Shown: positions 1-9,413 of the stretch, one piece after another | How positions within the stretch are numbered: the first letter of the stretch is position 1 | Layout of the letters: each line of letters opens with the position of its first letter | Origin: an uncultured Pelagibacteraceae bacterium | Lineage (GTDB): Bacteria; Pseudomonadota; Alphaproteobacteria; Pelagibacterales; Pelagibacteraceae | Length of the DNA stretch: 64,000 nt | Direction of reading: 5' to 3' | NCBI GenBank assembly: GCA_902613855.1 | Contig: CACMIX010000001.1 | Location: 352,717 to 416,716 of the forward strand | Notes under the pieces: model-generated | What the model was told of the DNA's origin: nothing | Database searches by the model: none | The model's input: the letters and a program-made list of their open reading frames with translations, nothing else | Made by a program: the position numbers and the translations under genes

Positions 1-398
1 TGGGTAAAAAAAAGAAAATTGATAAAAATAACGATAAGACTGTAAAGTCTATTAATAATGGTGTGAGATCAAGTGTTAGAAAACTTAATCCAATACTAAG
101 AAGTATTGTTGGAAAAAAAGTTGATGTAGCAATTAGAGATTTACAGTTTTCTGAAAAAAGAATTACAAGAGATATTAGAAAAACTATTAGTTCAGCAGTT
201 GCAAACGCAGAAAATAACTTTCAGTATGATATTGATAATTTAGTCGTGAAAGAGGCATATTGTGGAAAAAAAATAGTTATGAAAAGATTTAGACCACGTG
301 CAAAAGGGAGAGCTGCTCCTATTTTAAAACCTTGGTCAACAGTTACAATAATATTATCAGAAACAAAACAATTGGAGAAACATGGGACAAAAAGTTAA
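1..398 (+). CDS. rplV: 50S ribosomal protein L22 (5' end cut by the window edge)
   Basis: L22 lines the peptide exit tunnel and is an early assembly protein. The C-terminal half shows the family hallmark: RRSxR-like basic stretches, and the tunnel hairpin ending in RFRPRAKGRAAPI followed by beta strand TVTIIL. The reading frame is open from base 3 with no stop; bases 1-2 are TG, so the true ATG most likely begins one base before the window and encodes a lysine-rich N-terminus (GKKKKIDKN). A GTG at 63 could be mistaken for the start but would remove the beginning of the first helix. The 3' end overlaps rpsC by 17 bases, typical of S10-operon translational coupling in a compact genome. Confidence 0.93.
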   Translation, partial: GKKKKIDKNNDKTVKSINNGVRSSVRKLNPILRSIVGKKVDVAIRDLQFSEKRITRDIRKTISSAVANAENNFQYDIDNLVVKEAYCGKKIVMKRFRPRAKGRAAPILKPWSTVTIILSETKQLEKHGTKS

Positions 399-1062
399 TC
401 CTGTAGGTTTTAGGTTAGGTGTGAATAGAGGCTGGGACTCTGTTTGGTATGCTAAGAAAAAAGATTTTGGTAATTACTTGATCGAAGATTTTAAAATCCG
501 TGAATATATTAAGAAAAATGTTATTAATTCTGGTGTATCCAAAGTTATGATCGAACGAACATCTAACAAATGTTACGTCACTATCTATACTTCTAGACCA
601 GGTTTTGTTATCGGAAAAAAGGGAAGTGACATTGACAAAATAAAAAATAATTTGTCAAAATTTACTACTAATGAGGTAAACTTAAATATTAAAGAAGTAA
701 AAAAACCTGAGACTAATGCTTATTTAGTAGCAGAAAATATTGCACAACAACTTGTTAAAAGAATTTCCTACAGAAGAGCTATGAAAAGAGCAATGCAATC
801 TTGTATAAGATTGGGTGCTAAAGGTATCAAAGTTTCTGTTAGTGGAAGATTAGGTGGAAATGAAATCGCTAGAACTGAATGGTTACGGGATGGAAGCATA
901 CCTTCACACACATTAAGAGCAGATATTGATTATGCTGAAGCCGAAGCATTAACTACTTATGGAATTATTGGAATTAAAGTTTGGATTTACAAAGGCGAAG
1001 TATTTGCAAGAGAATTTAGTCAAGAAACAAATAAAGCAACACCACAAGAGGGCAAACAATAA
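382..1062 (+). CDS. rpsC: 30S ribosomal protein S3
   Basis: S3 sits at the mRNA entry channel of the small subunit. The 226-residue product begins with the family signature MGQKVNPxGFRLG, has the KH-type RNA-binding loop [16 protein letters not shown] near residues 76-91, and a C-terminal domain with GCRLGAKGI-like (here [20 protein letters not shown]) and the conserved [14 protein letters not shown] segment. Length is normal for the family. It starts inside the end of rplV and its TAA overlaps the rplP ATG by one base (TAATG), so translation is probably coupled along the operon. Confidence 0.98.
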   Translation: MGQKVNPVGFRLGVNRGWDSVWYAKKKDFGNYLIEDFKIREYIKKNVINSGVSKVMIERTSNKCYVTIYTSRPGFVIGKKGSDIDKIKNNLSKFTTNEVNLNIKEVKKPETNAYLVAENIAQQLVKRISYRRAMKRAMQSCIRLGAKGIKVSVSGRLGGNEIARTEWLRDGSIPSHTLRADIDYAEAEALTTYGIIGIKVWIYKGEVFAREFSQETNKATPQEGKQ

Positions 1063-1472
1063 TGTTACAACCAGTAAGAACCAAGTGGAGAAAGGCACAT
1101 AAAGGTAGAATTCATGGAACTGCCACAAGGGCAAGTACTATAAATTATGGAGCCTATGCATTAAAAGCTTTGCAACCAGAAAGAGTCACAGGGAAACAAA
1201 TTGAGGCTGCAAGGGTAGCTTTAACAAGACATATGAAAAGACAGGGTCGAGTTTGGACAAGAATTTTCCCAAATATACCAGTTTCTAAGAAACCGATTGA
1301 GGTTAGAATGGGTAAAGGAAAAGGGTCACCAGAGTTTTTTGCTTGTAGAGTTAAACCGGGTAGAATTTTATTCGAGGTTGATGGTGTTTCAGAACAAATA
1401 GCAAAAGAGGCTTTATATAAAGCTTCTGCAAAATTACCAATTAAAACAAAAACAATTAAGAGATTTGTATAA
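1062..1472 (+). CDS. rplP: 50S ribosomal protein L16
   Basis: L16 organises the A-site tRNA region of the large subunit. The 136-residue protein starts [16 protein letters not shown] and has the conserved R-x-T-R-H-x-K-R-x-G-x-x-W-x-R-I-F-P segment near residues 50-70 and [19 protein letters not shown] around residues 82-100. Length is standard. It is joined to rpsC upstream and to rpmC downstream by one-base stop/start overlaps. Confidence 0.98.
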   Translation: MLQPVRTKWRKAHKGRIHGTATRASTINYGAYALKALQPERVTGKQIEAARVALTRHMKRQGRVWTRIFPNIPVSKKPIEVRMGKGKGSPEFFACRVKPGRILFEVDGVSEQIAKEALYKASAKLPIKTKTIKRFV

Positions 1473-1663
1473 TGAAAAAACAAGAAATAAAAAAATTATC
1501 AAAAGATGAAGTTTTAAAAAATATTGAGAAACTTAAAAAAGATCTTTTTAATTTTAGATTTCAGAAAATGAATTCGCAAATAACAAATCCAGCTAAAATT
1601 GGAGAAACAAGAAAAACAATAGCTAGATTAAAAACTATATTAAAAGGAAAAATAAATGCCTAA
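1472..1663 (+). CDS. rpmC: 50S ribosomal protein L29
   Basis: Small two-helix L29 at the exit-tunnel rim, part of the docking site for signal recognition particle and trigger factor. The 63-residue product shows the pattern of the family: [23 protein letters not shown] in the first helix and the diagnostic [13 protein letters not shown] in the second. The ATG overlaps the rplP stop by one base and its last codons overlap rpsQ by eight bases. Confidence 0.96.
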   Translation: MKKQEIKKLSKDEVLKNIEKLKKDLFNFRFQKMNSQITNPAKIGETRKTIARLKTILKGKINA

Positions 1664-1892
1664 AAAGATATTAACAGGTGTAGTTGTAAGCGATAAGCCA
1701 AACAAAACGGTGACCGTAATGGTAGAGAGAAAGTATTCACATCCTGTACTAAAAAAAGTAATTAGAGTTAGAAAAAACTATAATGCTCATGATGAAAATA
1801 ACAAATTCAAAACAGGTGATAAAGTATCAATTATTGAAAGTAAGCCTTTTTCAAAAAATAAAAAATTTCAAGTTATGGAGAATACAAAATAA
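1656..1892 (+). CDS. rpsQ: 30S ribosomal protein S17
   Basis: S17 is a primary 16S rRNA-binding OB-fold protein. The 78-residue sequence starts [21 protein letters not shown] and contains the signature KxxHPxxKKxIRxRKxYxAHDE, then [20 protein letters not shown]. Length and motif order are typical. The start lies within the end of rpmC, and the stop overlaps the rplN ATG by one base. Confidence 0.97.
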   Translation: MPKKILTGVVVSDKPNKTVTVMVERKYSHPVLKKVIRVRKNYNAHDENNKFKTGDKVSIIESKPFSKNKKFQVMENTK

Positions 1893-2260
1893 TGATTGGT
1901 GTACAAACAGAATTACAAGTAGCCGATAATACTGGTGCAAAAAGAATAGAGTGTATCAAAGTTCTTGGTGGATCTAAAAGAAGATATGCCAGTATTGGAG
2001 ATACTATTGTTATAGCTGTTAAAGAAGCAATACCTAAAGGAAAAGTCAAAAAAGGTACAGTCCATAAGGCAGTTGTTGTAAGAGTTAAAAAAGGGATTCA
2101 TAGAAATGATGGTTCAAAAGTAAAATTTGACAATAATGCAGCAGTCTTAGTAGATGATAAAGGTGAACCAGTAGGTACTAGAATTTTTGGCCCTGTCACA
2201 AGAGAATTAAGAAGCAGAGGTCAAATGAAAATTATCTCATTAGCCCCGGAGGTTTTATAA
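1892..2260 (+). CDS. rplN: 50S ribosomal protein L14
   Basis: L14 forms part of the subunit interface of the 50S particle. The 122-residue product is highly conserved: [27 protein letters not shown] at the N-terminus, and the late segment [12 protein letters not shown] followed by [13 protein letters not shown]. It ends SLAPEVL as expected, and a purine-rich CCGGAGG sequence just before its stop could serve as the ribosome binding site of rplX one base downstream. Confidence 0.98.
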   Translation: MIGVQTELQVADNTGAKRIECIKVLGGSKRRYASIGDTIVIAVKEAIPKGKVKKGTVHKAVVVRVKKGIHRNDGSKVKFDNNAAVLVDDKGEPVGTRIFGPVTRELRSRGQMKIISLAPEVL

Positions 2261-2261
2261 G

Positions 2262-2507
2262 ATGATTAAAAAGGGTTTAAAAGTGAGAATTTTGACTGGT
2301 AAAGATAAAAAAAAAGAGGGCGAAGTTATAGAAATTGATAGAGCAAATAATAGGGCAAAAGTAAAAGAAATTAATATGGTTAAAAAACATGTCAAGACAA
2401 CTAAAGAGAAAAAAGGTGGTATTTTTCCAAAAGAAAGCTTTATTCATTTGTCTAATTTAAAATTAATTGATGAAAAAGCTGCTAAAAAAAAAGAGGCTAA
2501 AAAATAA
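2262..2507 (+). CDS. rplX: 50S ribosomal protein L24
   Basis: L24 initiates 50S assembly. The 81-residue protein has the KOW motif near residues 6-33 ([19 protein letters not shown]) and the conserved [19 protein letters not shown] stretch. It is shorter than the about 100-residue E. coli protein; the C-terminus is a lysine-rich tail rather than the usual RV-rich strand. Its stop overlaps the rplE ATG by one base. Confidence 0.95.
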   Translation: MIKKGLKVRILTGKDKKKEGEVIEIDRANNRAKVKEINMVKKHVKTTKEKKGGIFPKESFIHLSNLKLIDEKAAKKKEAKK

Positions 2508-3061
2508 TGACTCCTAGATTAAAAGAAATATTCAATAAAGAAATTCAGCCAGCATTGAAAGATCAATTTGGATTTAAAAATATTTATATGGCACCTAAAA
2601 TTGAAAAAATAGTTTTAAATATGGGTCTTGGACTAGATGCTTCAGATGCAAAAATTCTAAAATCATGTGAGGAAGATATGGCGAAGATCACTGGACAAAA
2701 ACCAGTTACAACAAAGTTTAAAAAGTCAGTTGCAAATTTTAAAACAAGAAAAGGTTCTAATGCTGGTTTAAAAGTTACACTTAGAAAGAACAAAATGTAT
2801 GAATTTTTAGATAGATTAGTTAATATTGCCCTACCTAGAATTAAAGATTTTAGAGGATTATCTCCAAAAGGGTTTGATAAATTTGGCAATTACACTTTTG
2901 GTATCAAAGAACATATCATTTTTCCTGAAGTTAGCTTTGATAGAGCTGATAAGGTGAGAGGATTAGATATTATAATTGTAATTAAAGCGATTAATAAAGA
3001 ACACAGTTTTGCATTATTAGAAAAAATGAATTTTCCATTTATAAAAAAAGGAGATAATTAA
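2507..3061 (+). CDS. rplE: 50S ribosomal protein L5
   Basis: L5 binds 5S rRNA and forms the central protuberance. The 184-residue product begins with [17 protein letters not shown] and shows PKIEKIVLNMGLG, GQKPVTTKFKKSVANFKTRKG and the hallmark ITLPRIKDFRGL-like segment (ALPRIKDFRGLSPKGFDKFGNYTFGI) near residues 109-134, then FPEVSFDRADKVRGLDI. Length is standard. A three-base gap with a purine-rich GGAG sequence precedes rpsN. Confidence 0.98.
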   Translation: MTPRLKEIFNKEIQPALKDQFGFKNIYMAPKIEKIVLNMGLGLDASDAKILKSCEEDMAKITGQKPVTTKFKKSVANFKTRKGSNAGLKVTLRKNKMYEFLDRLVNIALPRIKDFRGLSPKGFDKFGNYTFGIKEHIIFPEVSFDRADKVRGLDIIIVIKAINKEHSFALLEKMNFPFIKKGDN

Positions 3062-3063
3062 AC

Positions 3064-3369
3064 ATGGCTAAATTGAGTGCTGTAAATAAAAATAAAAGTA
3101 GAATTAAATTATCTGATAGGCTTTATAAGAAAAGAGCAGCTTTAAAGAAAATAGTTATGGATAAGAAAATCACACTTGAAGAAAGATTCAAGGCACAACA
3201 AAAATTATCAAAATTACCAAGGAACTCAGCAAAAACCAGAGTCATGAATAGATGTGAAATAACAGGAAGACCGCATGGAGTTTATAGGAAATTAAAAATT
3301 TCAAGAATTGCATTAAGACAGTTAGGATTACAAGGAAAGATACCAGGTCTAGTTAAATCTAGCTGGTAG
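3064..3369 (+). CDS. rpsN: 30S ribosomal protein S14, zinc-free type
   Basis: S14 helps assemble the 30S head. The 101-residue length and absence of the paired CxxC motifs identify the long, zinc-independent (C-minus) form. The C-terminal family signature NRCEITGRPHGVYRKLKISRI is present, followed by the expected GLQGKIPGLVKSSW ending. A recognisable ribosome binding site (AAGGAG) lies about ten bases upstream of the ATG, one of the clearer ones in the operon. Confidence 0.97.
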   Translation: MAKLSAVNKNKSRIKLSDRLYKKRAALKKIVMDKKITLEERFKAQQKLSKLPRNSAKTRVMNRCEITGRPHGVYRKLKISRIALRQLGLQGKIPGLVKSSW

Positions 3370-3380
3370 AAAGGATAATT

Positions 3381-3776
3381 ATGAGTTTAAGTGACCCAAT
3401 AGGAGATATGATTGCAAGAGTTAAAAATGCTCAAGCTAGAAATCACAAAAAAGTAGAATTACCTTCTTCTAATTTTAAAACAAAAATTGCTGATATATTA
3501 AAAAATGAAGGATTTATAAAAGATTTCAAAATAAACTCTGAAGACAAGAAGTCTACTTTATCATTAGAATTGAAATATCATTCAGGGAATCCAGTTATCA
3601 GTGCTTTTGAAAGAGTTTCGAAGCCTGGAAGAAGAATTTTTTCAAGTGCAAGTGGTCTACCGAAGATCAATAATGGACTAGGAATTGCTATAATCTCTAC
3701 ACCAAAAGGTGTTATGACTGATATTGATGCCAGAAAACAAAAAGTCGGTGGAGAAATAATCTGTAAGGTATTTTAA
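3381..3776 (+). CDS. rpsH: 30S ribosomal protein S8
   Basis: S8 binds the 16S rRNA central domain and represses the spc operon in E. coli; whether that feedback operates here cannot be read from the sequence. The 131-residue protein starts MSLSDPIGDMIARVKNAQ and ends with the signature GLGIAIISTPKGVMTDIDARKQKVGGEIICKVF. An AGAAAGGA ribosome binding site precedes the ATG. The stop overlaps the rplF start by one base. Confidence 0.98.
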   Translation: MSLSDPIGDMIARVKNAQARNHKKVELPSSNFKTKIADILKNEGFIKDFKINSEDKKSTLSLELKYHSGNPVISAFERVSKPGRRIFSSASGLPKINNGLGIAIISTPKGVMTDIDARKQKVGGEIICKVF

Positions 3777-4315
3777 TGTCTAAAATAGGAAAAATAAATA
3801 TATCAATCCCTGAAAAAGTAAAAGTTGCTTTATCAGGTAATGTTATCAATATTGAAGGTCCGTTAGGTAAAAAATCAATTAACGTTGATCTTGAAATGTT
3901 TAATTTAGACATACAAGAGGGAAAAGAAATATCAATCAAACCAAAAAAAGTTGATCAAAATTCAAAAAGACTTTGGGGTATGAACAGAAGTTTAATAAAT
4001 AATGCTGTTATAGGCTCAAGTTCTGGTTATGAAAAAATCTTAGAATTAGTTGGTGTAGGATACAGGGCTGCTCTTAAAGGCAATCAATTAAATTTACAAT
4101 TGGGATATAGTCACGATATTGATTTCGATATACCTGAGGGGATTAAAATTGCAGTTGAAAAACAAACAACTTTGAAGATTACAGGATCAGACAAGCAACT
4201 TGTTGGTGCTGTTGCATCCAAAATTAAAACCTTAAGAAAAATAGAACCTTATAAAGGTAAGGGAATAAGAGAAAAAGGCCAATACGTTCTTAAAAAAGAA
4301 GGAAAGAAAAAATAA
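3776..4315 (+). CDS. rplF: 50S ribosomal protein L6
   Basis: L6 lies near the factor-binding centre of the 50S subunit. The 179-residue product contains two alpha/beta repeats: [17 protein letters not shown] with GPLGKKS in the first, and [30 protein letters not shown] in the second. The C-terminal signature [23 protein letters not shown] matches the family. The stop overlaps the rplR ATG by one base. Confidence 0.97.
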   Translation: MSKIGKINISIPEKVKVALSGNVINIEGPLGKKSINVDLEMFNLDIQEGKEISIKPKKVDQNSKRLWGMNRSLINNAVIGSSSGYEKILELVGVGYRAALKGNQLNLQLGYSHDIDFDIPEGIKIAVEKQTTLKITGSDKQLVGAVASKIKTLRKIEPYKGKGIREKGQYVLKKEGKKK

Positions 4316-4671
4316 TGAAACTAAAAACAAGTATTAGAAAAAGGTTTAGAGTAAGCAATAAAGTTAAAAGAGTTGCACCAAATGATAGATTTAGATTGAG
4401 CATTTCTAGATCAGCAAAAAATATTTCAGCTCAAATAATTGATGATATTAAAAAGGTGACATTATTGTCTGCATCTTCAGTTGAAAAGGATCTTAAGTCT
4501 GGTGAAAAAGTGAATAAAACTGAACTATCTAAACTAGTGGCACAAAAATTAGCAAAAAAGGCTCAAGAAAAAAATATAAGTAAAATCTATTTTGATAGAG
4601 GTTCGTATAAATATCATGGCAGAGTTAAAGCTTTTGCAGAAACCTTAAGAGAAAATGGAATGGAATTTTAA
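4315..4671 (+). CDS. rplR: 50S ribosomal protein L18
   Basis: L18 carries 5S rRNA with L5. In the 118-residue sequence the N-terminus [37 protein letters not shown] and the C-terminal [26 protein letters not shown] are family hallmarks. Length is typical. A single base separates its stop from the preferred rpsE start. Confidence 0.97.
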   Translation: MKLKTSIRKRFRVSNKVKRVAPNDRFRLSISRSAKNISAQIIDDIKKVTLLSASSVEKDLKSGEKVNKTELSKLVAQKLAKKAQEKNISKIYFDRGSYKYHGRVKAFAETLRENGMEF

Positions 4672-4672
4672 T

Positions 4673-5188
4673 ATGGAAAATTTTAAAGATAAAAAAAACG
4701 ACGATATACTAGAAAAATTAGTTCACATAAACAGAATTACAAAAGTTGTGAAGGGTGGAAGAAGATTTGGTTTTTCTGCACTAGTTGTAGTTGGTAATCA
4801 AGCTGGAAAAATTGGAATAGCTCATGCAAAGGCGAAACAAGTCCCAGATGCTATTAAAAAAGCCAATGAAATGGCAAGAAGAAAACTTACTCATATTCCT
4901 CTTAGGGAAGGTAGAACCATACATCACGATGTTAAAGCAAAAGATGGTTCGGGCAGAATAGTTTTAAGAGCAGCTTCTAAAGGAACAGGAATTATCGCTG
5001 GAGGACCTGTTAGAGCAGTATGTGAAGTTTTAGGTGTAAAAGACATTGTAGCTAAATCAATGGGAACTTCTAATGCACATAACGTTATTAGGGCTACAAT
5101 GAAAGCATTATTGAAACAAAGTTCACCCAAACAAATATCTGCAATAAGAAATAAGAAAATTTCAGAAATAGTTGAAAAAAGAGGATAA
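4673..5188 (+). CDS. rpsE: 30S ribosomal protein S5
   Basis: S5 contributes to translational accuracy and the mRNA entry helicase. The frame is open from an ATG at 4655, but that lies in the rplR coding end; the ATG at 4673, one base after the rplR stop, gives a 171-residue product starting MENFKDKK and is preferred. The double-stranded RNA-binding S5 domain is clear: [29 protein letters not shown], then the C-terminal [37 protein letters not shown]. Its stop overlaps the rplO start: the L30 gene rpmD, found here in many bacteria, is missing. Confidence 0.96.
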   Translation: MENFKDKKNDDILEKLVHINRITKVVKGGRRFGFSALVVVGNQAGKIGIAHAKAKQVPDAIKKANEMARRKLTHIPLREGRTIHHDVKAKDGSGRIVLRAASKGTGIIAGGPVRAVCEVLGVKDIVAKSMGTSNAHNVIRATMKALLKQSSPKQISAIRNKKISEIVEKRG

Positions 5189-5640
5189 TGATTAGTTTAA
5201 ATAATAGAGAAAAGATAAATAAATCCAAAATTAGAGTTGGTAGAGGTATAGGCTCTGGTAAAGGCAAAACATCTGGTAGAGGAGTTAAAGGTCAAAAATC
5301 AAGATCTGGTGTTGCTATAAAAAGTTTTGAAGGTGGTCAAATGCCATTGTACAGAAGATTACCAAAAAGAGGATTTAATCCTATTTTAAAGGATCAAGTA
5401 GCAATTTTAAATCTAGAAAAAATTCAATCGTATATTGATAAGAAAAATATAAATCCTAACGAAGTACTTAATTCTGAGTTATTAAAAAAGTTGAAGTTAA
5501 TAAACAAAAATTCAAAAAAACTTAAGATTTTAGGCACAGGTGAAGTAAAGGATAAAATTAATATTGAAGCAGATTTGGCTTCAAAGTCCGCAATAGAAAA
5601 ACTTGAAAAAATTGGTGGATCTATTCAACTAAAAAAATAG
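5188..5640 (+). CDS. rplO: 50S ribosomal protein L15
   Basis: L15 is a late assembly protein with a glycine-rich basic extension that reaches into the 50S core. The 150-residue sequence shows [26 protein letters not shown] near residues 16-41, [19 protein letters not shown], and the later [25 protein letters not shown]. It directly follows rpsE without rpmD and is followed after nine bases by secY. Confidence 0.97.
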   Translation: MISLNNREKINKSKIRVGRGIGSGKGKTSGRGVKGQKSRSGVAIKSFEGGQMPLYRRLPKRGFNPILKDQVAILNLEKIQSYIDKKNINPNEVLNSELLKKLKLINKNSKKLKILGTGEVKDKINIEADLASKSAIEKLEKIGGSIQLKK

Positions 5641-5649
5641 TTAATTGAT

Positions 5650-6930
5650 ATGAGTGATTCATCATCAACAACTGATTTACGAAATAGGATAATATTTACT
5701 ATCTTTATTCTTGCCGTATATAGATTTGGAACATTTGTTCCTCTTCCGGGCATAGATCCAGAACAATTAAAGATAATGATGGATGGTAATCAAAAGGGAT
5801 TGCTTGGAATGTTTAACGTGTTTGCAGGTGGTGCTGTTAGCCGAATGGCTATTTTCGCTCTTGGTATCATGCCATATATTTCTTCTGCAATTATTGTTCA
5901 GCTTTTAACTGGGGTATCCGATTATTTTAAGAATCTAAAAGCACAAGGGGAAACTGGTAGAGCAAAAATTACACAAATTACAAGATATGGAACTGTTTTG
6001 TTAGCAACCGTGCAAGGTTATGGATTATCAGTTGGTTTAGAATCTTCGGCAGATTTAGTCATTAATCCTGGAGCTTTCTTTAAAATCACAACTGTAACAA
6101 CAATTGTAGCTGGTACAATATTCTTAATGTGGCTAGGTGAACAAATTACCCAAAGAGGAATTGGTAATGGTATATCTTTAATAATTTTTGCAGGGATTGT
6201 TGCGGAAATACCTAGGGCTTTAGTAACTACTTTTGAACTTGGAAGAACGGGGGCTGTATCAACATTTATGATCTTAGCTATTTTTGTTCTACTGATTTTA
6301 ACAATATTATTTGTTGTATTTATGGAAAGAGCACTTAGAAAAATTCTTATCAATTACCCAAAGAGACAAATGGGAAACAAAATGTATGGTGGAGAGTCAT
6401 CACATTTACCATTAAAAATAAATCAAGCAGGTGTAATACCTGCTATATTTGCTTCTGCACTTTTATTATTACCAGTAACTTTTTCAAATTTTTCGTTTTC
6501 AGATAATGAGACTTTTTTAAATTTAAGTTCATTTTTCACTCAAGGTCAGCCTTTATATATGTTGCTTTATGCATCTGGTATAATATTTTTTACCTTTTTT
6601 TACACTTCTATAACATTTAACCCAACGGAGACGGCAGAAAATTTAAGAAAATATGGTGGGTTTGTTCCAGGTATTAGACCAGGTGAAAGCACAGCAATGT
6701 ATATTGAAAACATTTCTACCAAACTTACTACTATAGGCGCTTTATATTTAACTTTGGTATGTTTAATGCCTGAATTTTTAATTGCAAATTATCCTATTCC
6801 TTTTTATTTAGGTGGTGCTTCAATTTTAATTGTTGTAGTTGTTGCAATTGACACAGTAACACAAATCCAAACTAGATTGATGAGTTCACAGTACGAACAA
6901 TTAATTAAAAAAACTAAATTTGGTAGATAA
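5650..6930 (+). CDS. secY: Preprotein translocase channel subunit SecY
   Basis: SecY is the ten-helix channel of the Sec translocon in the cytoplasmic membrane. The 426-residue protein shows FTIFILAVYRFGTFVPLPGIDP in the first helix and plug region, NVFAGGAVSRMAIFALGIMPYISSAIIVQLL in the plug/second-helix region, the TQITRYGTVLLA segment, RGIGNGISLIIFAGIVA, GGESSHLPLKINQAGVIPAIFAS and the conserved cytosolic loop NPTETAENLRKYGGFVPGIRPGEST. Length is typical. It sits in its classical position at the end of the spc operon and abuts adk. Confidence 0.98.
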   Translation: MSDSSSTTDLRNRIIFTIFILAVYRFGTFVPLPGIDPEQLKIMMDGNQKGLLGMFNVFAGGAVSRMAIFALGIMPYISSAIIVQLLTGVSDYFKNLKAQGETGRAKITQITRYGTVLLATVQGYGLSVGLESSADLVINPGAFFKITTVTTIVAGTIFLMWLGEQITQRGIGNGISLIIFAGIVAEIPRALVTTFELGRTGAVSTFMILAIFVLLILTILFVVFMERALRKILINYPKRQMGNKMYGGESSHLPLKINQAGVIPAIFASALLLLPVTFSNFSFSDNETFLNLSSFFTQGQPLYMLLYASGIIFFTFFYTSITFNPTETAENLRKYGGFVPGIRPGESTAMYIENISTKLTTIGALYLTLVCLMPEFLIANYPIPFYLGGASILIVVVVAIDTVTQIQTRLMSSQYEQLIKKTKFGR

Positions 6931-7494
6931 GTGAATATAATTTTATTTGGACCTCCGGGTGCTGGTAAAGGAACTCAAGCAAAATATTTAGTAAAAAAAC
7001 TTAGTAATTTTCAAATTTCAACTGGAGATATTTTAAGAGAGGAAATAAAAAATAATTCAGATATTGGTAAAAAAATTATTGATGTTATGAATGACGGAAG
7101 ATTTGTTAGTGACGATATTGTTAATCAACTTTTAGAAAAACAAGTATTTGATCCTAAAAAAAAAAATAAACTAATATTTGATGGTTATCCACGGTCTATA
7201 AATCAGGCAAAAAATCTAGACTTACTACTTGATAGTTCAAACCAGAAGATAGATTTTGTTTTTTTTCTTAATGTAGATAAAGAGACAATAATCAAAAGAA
7301 TACAAAAAAGAAAAATCCTAGAAAAAAGATCAGACGATGAATTGGATACAATTTTAAAAAGGTATGACACTTACATGGAAACAACTAAACCAGTTTTAGA
7401 TTTCTATTCTAAAAATTCTAATTTCCATGAAATTGATGGAAGTGATGAAATAGAACAAATAACCAATAAAATCGACACTTTTATCAATGTTTAA
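6931..7494 (+). CDS. adk: Adenylate kinase (short-lid form)
   Basis: Catalyses ATP + AMP to 2 ADP in the cytosol. It begins with GTG directly after the secY stop; the first residues MNIILFGPPGAGKGTQAKYL form the strand and P-loop, so no other start is possible. STGDILREEI binds AMP, and FDGYPRSINQA is the FDGFPR signature. At 187 residues it lacks the inserted zinc- or Asp-type LID domain, having only a short KRIQKRKILEKRSDDELDTILKRYDTY-like region, as in short-type adenylate kinases of several alphaproteobacteria. Confidence 0.96.
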   Translation: MNIILFGPPGAGKGTQAKYLVKKLSNFQISTGDILREEIKNNSDIGKKIIDVMNDGRFVSDDIVNQLLEKQVFDPKKKNKLIFDGYPRSINQAKNLDLLLDSSNQKIDFVFFLNVDKETIIKRIQKRKILEKRSDDELDTILKRYDTYMETTKPVLDFYSKNSNFHEIDGSDEIEQITNKIDTFINV

Positions 7495-7498
7495 GGCG

Positions 7499-7526
7499 TT
7501 GACTTTGATTAATCTTCTTATATAAA
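7499..7526 (+). promoter_or_regulatory. Putative sigma-70 promoter of the alpha operon
   Basis: TTGACT at 7499-7504 and TATAAA at 7521-7526 are separated by 16 bases, close to the sigma-70 consensus, and lie in the 55-base gap between adk and rpsM. Predicted transcription would start near 7533, leaving a short leader. The first 12 bases, TTGACTTTGATT, are identical to those of the putative rplM promoter at 60421. Confidence 0.6.
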
Positions 7527-7549
7527 AGGCACAATTTATCACAAAACTT

Positions 7550-7933
7550 ATGGCTCGTATAGCAGGTATAAATATTCCACAGAACAAACTTGTCCACATT
7601 GGACTTACCTATATCTATGGAATAGGAGATAAATTTTCCAATCAGATTTGTTCGTCACTTGAAATTCCAAAAGAAAAAAGAGTTAACGATCTTACTGACG
7701 ATGAAATATTAAAAATACGTGAGTATATAGACCAAAATTTTAAAGTCGAAGGAGACCTTAGAAGAGATTATTCACTGAGTATAAAAAGATTAATCGATCT
7801 AGCTTGTTATAGAGGAACAAGACATAGAAAAAAATTACCAGTTAGAGGTCAAAGAACTAGATGTAATGCAAGAACAAGAAAAGGAAAAGCAATAGCAATT
7901 GCAGGAAAAAAATTAACACCAACTAAAAAATAG
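7550..7933 (+). CDS. rpsM: 30S ribosomal protein S13
   Basis: S13 contacts the P-site tRNA and 50S subunit in the 30S head. The 127-residue protein begins [26 protein letters not shown], has the helix-two-turn-helix core, and ends with the rRNA-binding signature [27 protein letters not shown]. It is the first gene of the alpha operon and is preceded by a candidate promoter. Confidence 0.98.
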   Translation: MARIAGINIPQNKLVHIGLTYIYGIGDKFSNQICSSLEIPKEKRVNDLTDDEILKIREYIDQNFKVEGDLRRDYSLSIKRLIDLACYRGTRHRKKLPVRGQRTRCNARTRKGKAIAIAGKKLTPTKK

Positions 7934-7935
7934 TC

Positions 7936-8385
7936 ATGGCAAAATCTGATAAAATTGAAAATAACGATCAGAAGGTAGAGAAGTCTTCTAAAAAAAGTGC
8001 AAAAAGTTCTTATTCAAAAAAGAAGAAAGTTAAAAAGAATATTCTAAATGGAATCGCATATGTGCAGTCAACTTTTAATAACACAATAATTTCAATAGCT
8101 GATACAAATGGTAATGTAATATCTTGGGCTTCAGCTGGTCAAAAAGGTTTTAAGGGATCAAGAAAATCTACTCCATATGCTGCACAGATTGCAGCAGACT
8201 CCGCTGCTTCAAAAGCGCTGGAGTATGGAATGAAAACTTTATCTGTTGAGGTAAAAGGACCGGGATCAGGAAGAGAAACTGCTTTGAGAGCTTTACAAGC
8301 AAGAGGATTTAAAATTTTGTCTATTAAAGACACTACACCCATGCCTCATAATGGGACTAGACCACCAAAGAAAAGGAGAGTTTAA
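7936..8385 (+). CDS. rpsK: 30S ribosomal protein S11 with lysine/serine-rich N-terminal extension
   Basis: S11 forms part of the platform and the E-site mRNA path. The family domain starts near residue 36 ([22 protein letters not shown]) and includes [23 protein letters not shown] and the end signature [18 protein letters not shown]. The product is 149 residues, about 20 longer than E. coli S11, because of an N-terminal segment made mainly of Lys, Ser, Asp and Asn. No internal ATG fits better, so the extension is probably real. Two bases separate it from rpsM and its stop overlaps the rpoA start. Confidence 0.96.
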   Translation: MAKSDKIENNDQKVEKSSKKSAKSSYSKKKKVKKNILNGIAYVQSTFNNTIISIADTNGNVISWASAGQKGFKGSRKSTPYAAQIAADSAASKALEYGMKTLSVEVKGPGSGRETALRALQARGFKILSIKDTTPMPHNGTRPPKKRRV

Positions 8386-9413
8386 TGGAAGTCGAAAATG
8401 TTAATATAAAAAATTGGAAGTCATTAATCAAGCCGTCAAAACTAGATGTACAAATAAGTGATGACTTAACTCATGCAAAAATAGTTGCTGAACCATTAGA
8501 AAAAGGCTATGGCTTAACTTTAGGAAATTCACTTAGAAGAATTTTACTTTCTTCAATAAGAGGAGCAGCAGTTACATCGATACAAATAGATGGTGTTCTG
8601 CATGAATTTACATCAATTAAAGGTGTTAGAGAAGATGTAACAGATATCGTATTAAACGTTAAATCTTTAGCTTTAAAATGCAATTCAGAGGGTACAAAAA
8701 AATTAGTTTTAGATGCTAAAGGGCCAGGTGAAATTAAAGCTTCTGATATTGCACCTGTTGCTGATGTTGAAATATTAAATCCGGAATTAGTAATTTGTAA
8801 TCTAGACGAAAACACTTCTTTTCATATGGAAATGAATGTTAGCACTGGAAAAGGTTATGTGCCAGCTGATCTTAATAAGCCGGAGGAGCCACCGTTAGGA
8901 TTAATTGCTATTGACTCTCTTTACAGTCCAGTAAAAAAAGTTTCATTTTCTGTAAGCACTGCTAGAGAAGGAAAAGCACTTGATTATGACAAACTAATTA
9001 TGGAAGTAGAAACTAACGGATCTATATCAGCAGAAGATGCTGTTGCTTATTCAGCAAGAATTTTTCAAGATCAACTTAAAATGTTTATTAATTTTGATGA
9101 ACCAGTTGAAGCTCCAGTGAAAGAAGTTTCAACAGAACCTGAGTTCAATAAAAATTTATTAAGAAAAGTAGATGAGCTAGAATTGTCTGTTAGATCTATG
9201 AATTGTCTAAAAAATGATAATATTATCTACATTGGAGATTTAGTTCAAAAATCTGAAGGTGAAATGCTAAGGACTCCTAATTTTGGAAGAAAATCTTTAA
9301 ATGAAATTAAAGAAGTTCTAACTGGTATGTCGTTATATCTAGGTATGGAAATACCTAACTGGCCACCAGACAATATTGCAGAAATGTCTAAAAAATTAGA
9401 GGAAGCCATCTAA
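8385..9413 (+). CDS. rpoA: DNA-directed RNA polymerase subunit alpha
   Basis: RpoA nucleates RNA polymerase assembly and contacts upstream promoter DNA. The N-terminal dimerisation domain contains [45 protein letters not shown], and the later [19 protein letters not shown] region. The C-terminal domain (about residues 255-342) includes [26 protein letters not shown] and the helix-hairpin-helix ending [23 protein letters not shown]. The 342-residue length is typical. It overlaps rplQ by one base. Confidence 0.98.
   Translation: MEVENVNIKNWKSLIKPSKLDVQISDDLTHAKIVAEPLEKGYGLTLGNSLRRILLSSIRGAAVTSIQIDGVLHEFTSIKGVREDVTDIVLNVKSLALKCNSEGTKKLVLDAKGPGEIKASDIAPVADVEILNPELVICNLDENTSFHMEMNVSTGKGYVPADLNKPEEPPLGLIAIDSLYSPVKKVSFSVSTAREGKALDYDKLIMEVETNGSISAEDAVAYSARIFQDQLKMFINFDEPVEAPVKEVSTEPEFNKNLLRKVDELELSVRSMNCLKNDNIIYIGDLVQKSEGEMLRTPNFGRKSLNEIKEVLTGMSLYLGMEIPNWPPDNIAEMSKKLEEAI

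Noticed and set aside
1154..1483. 109-codon open frame on the minus strand opposite rplP
   Set aside because: It lies wholly within conserved ribosomal protein genes on the other strand, with no ribosome binding site or family similarity; an antisense shadow.
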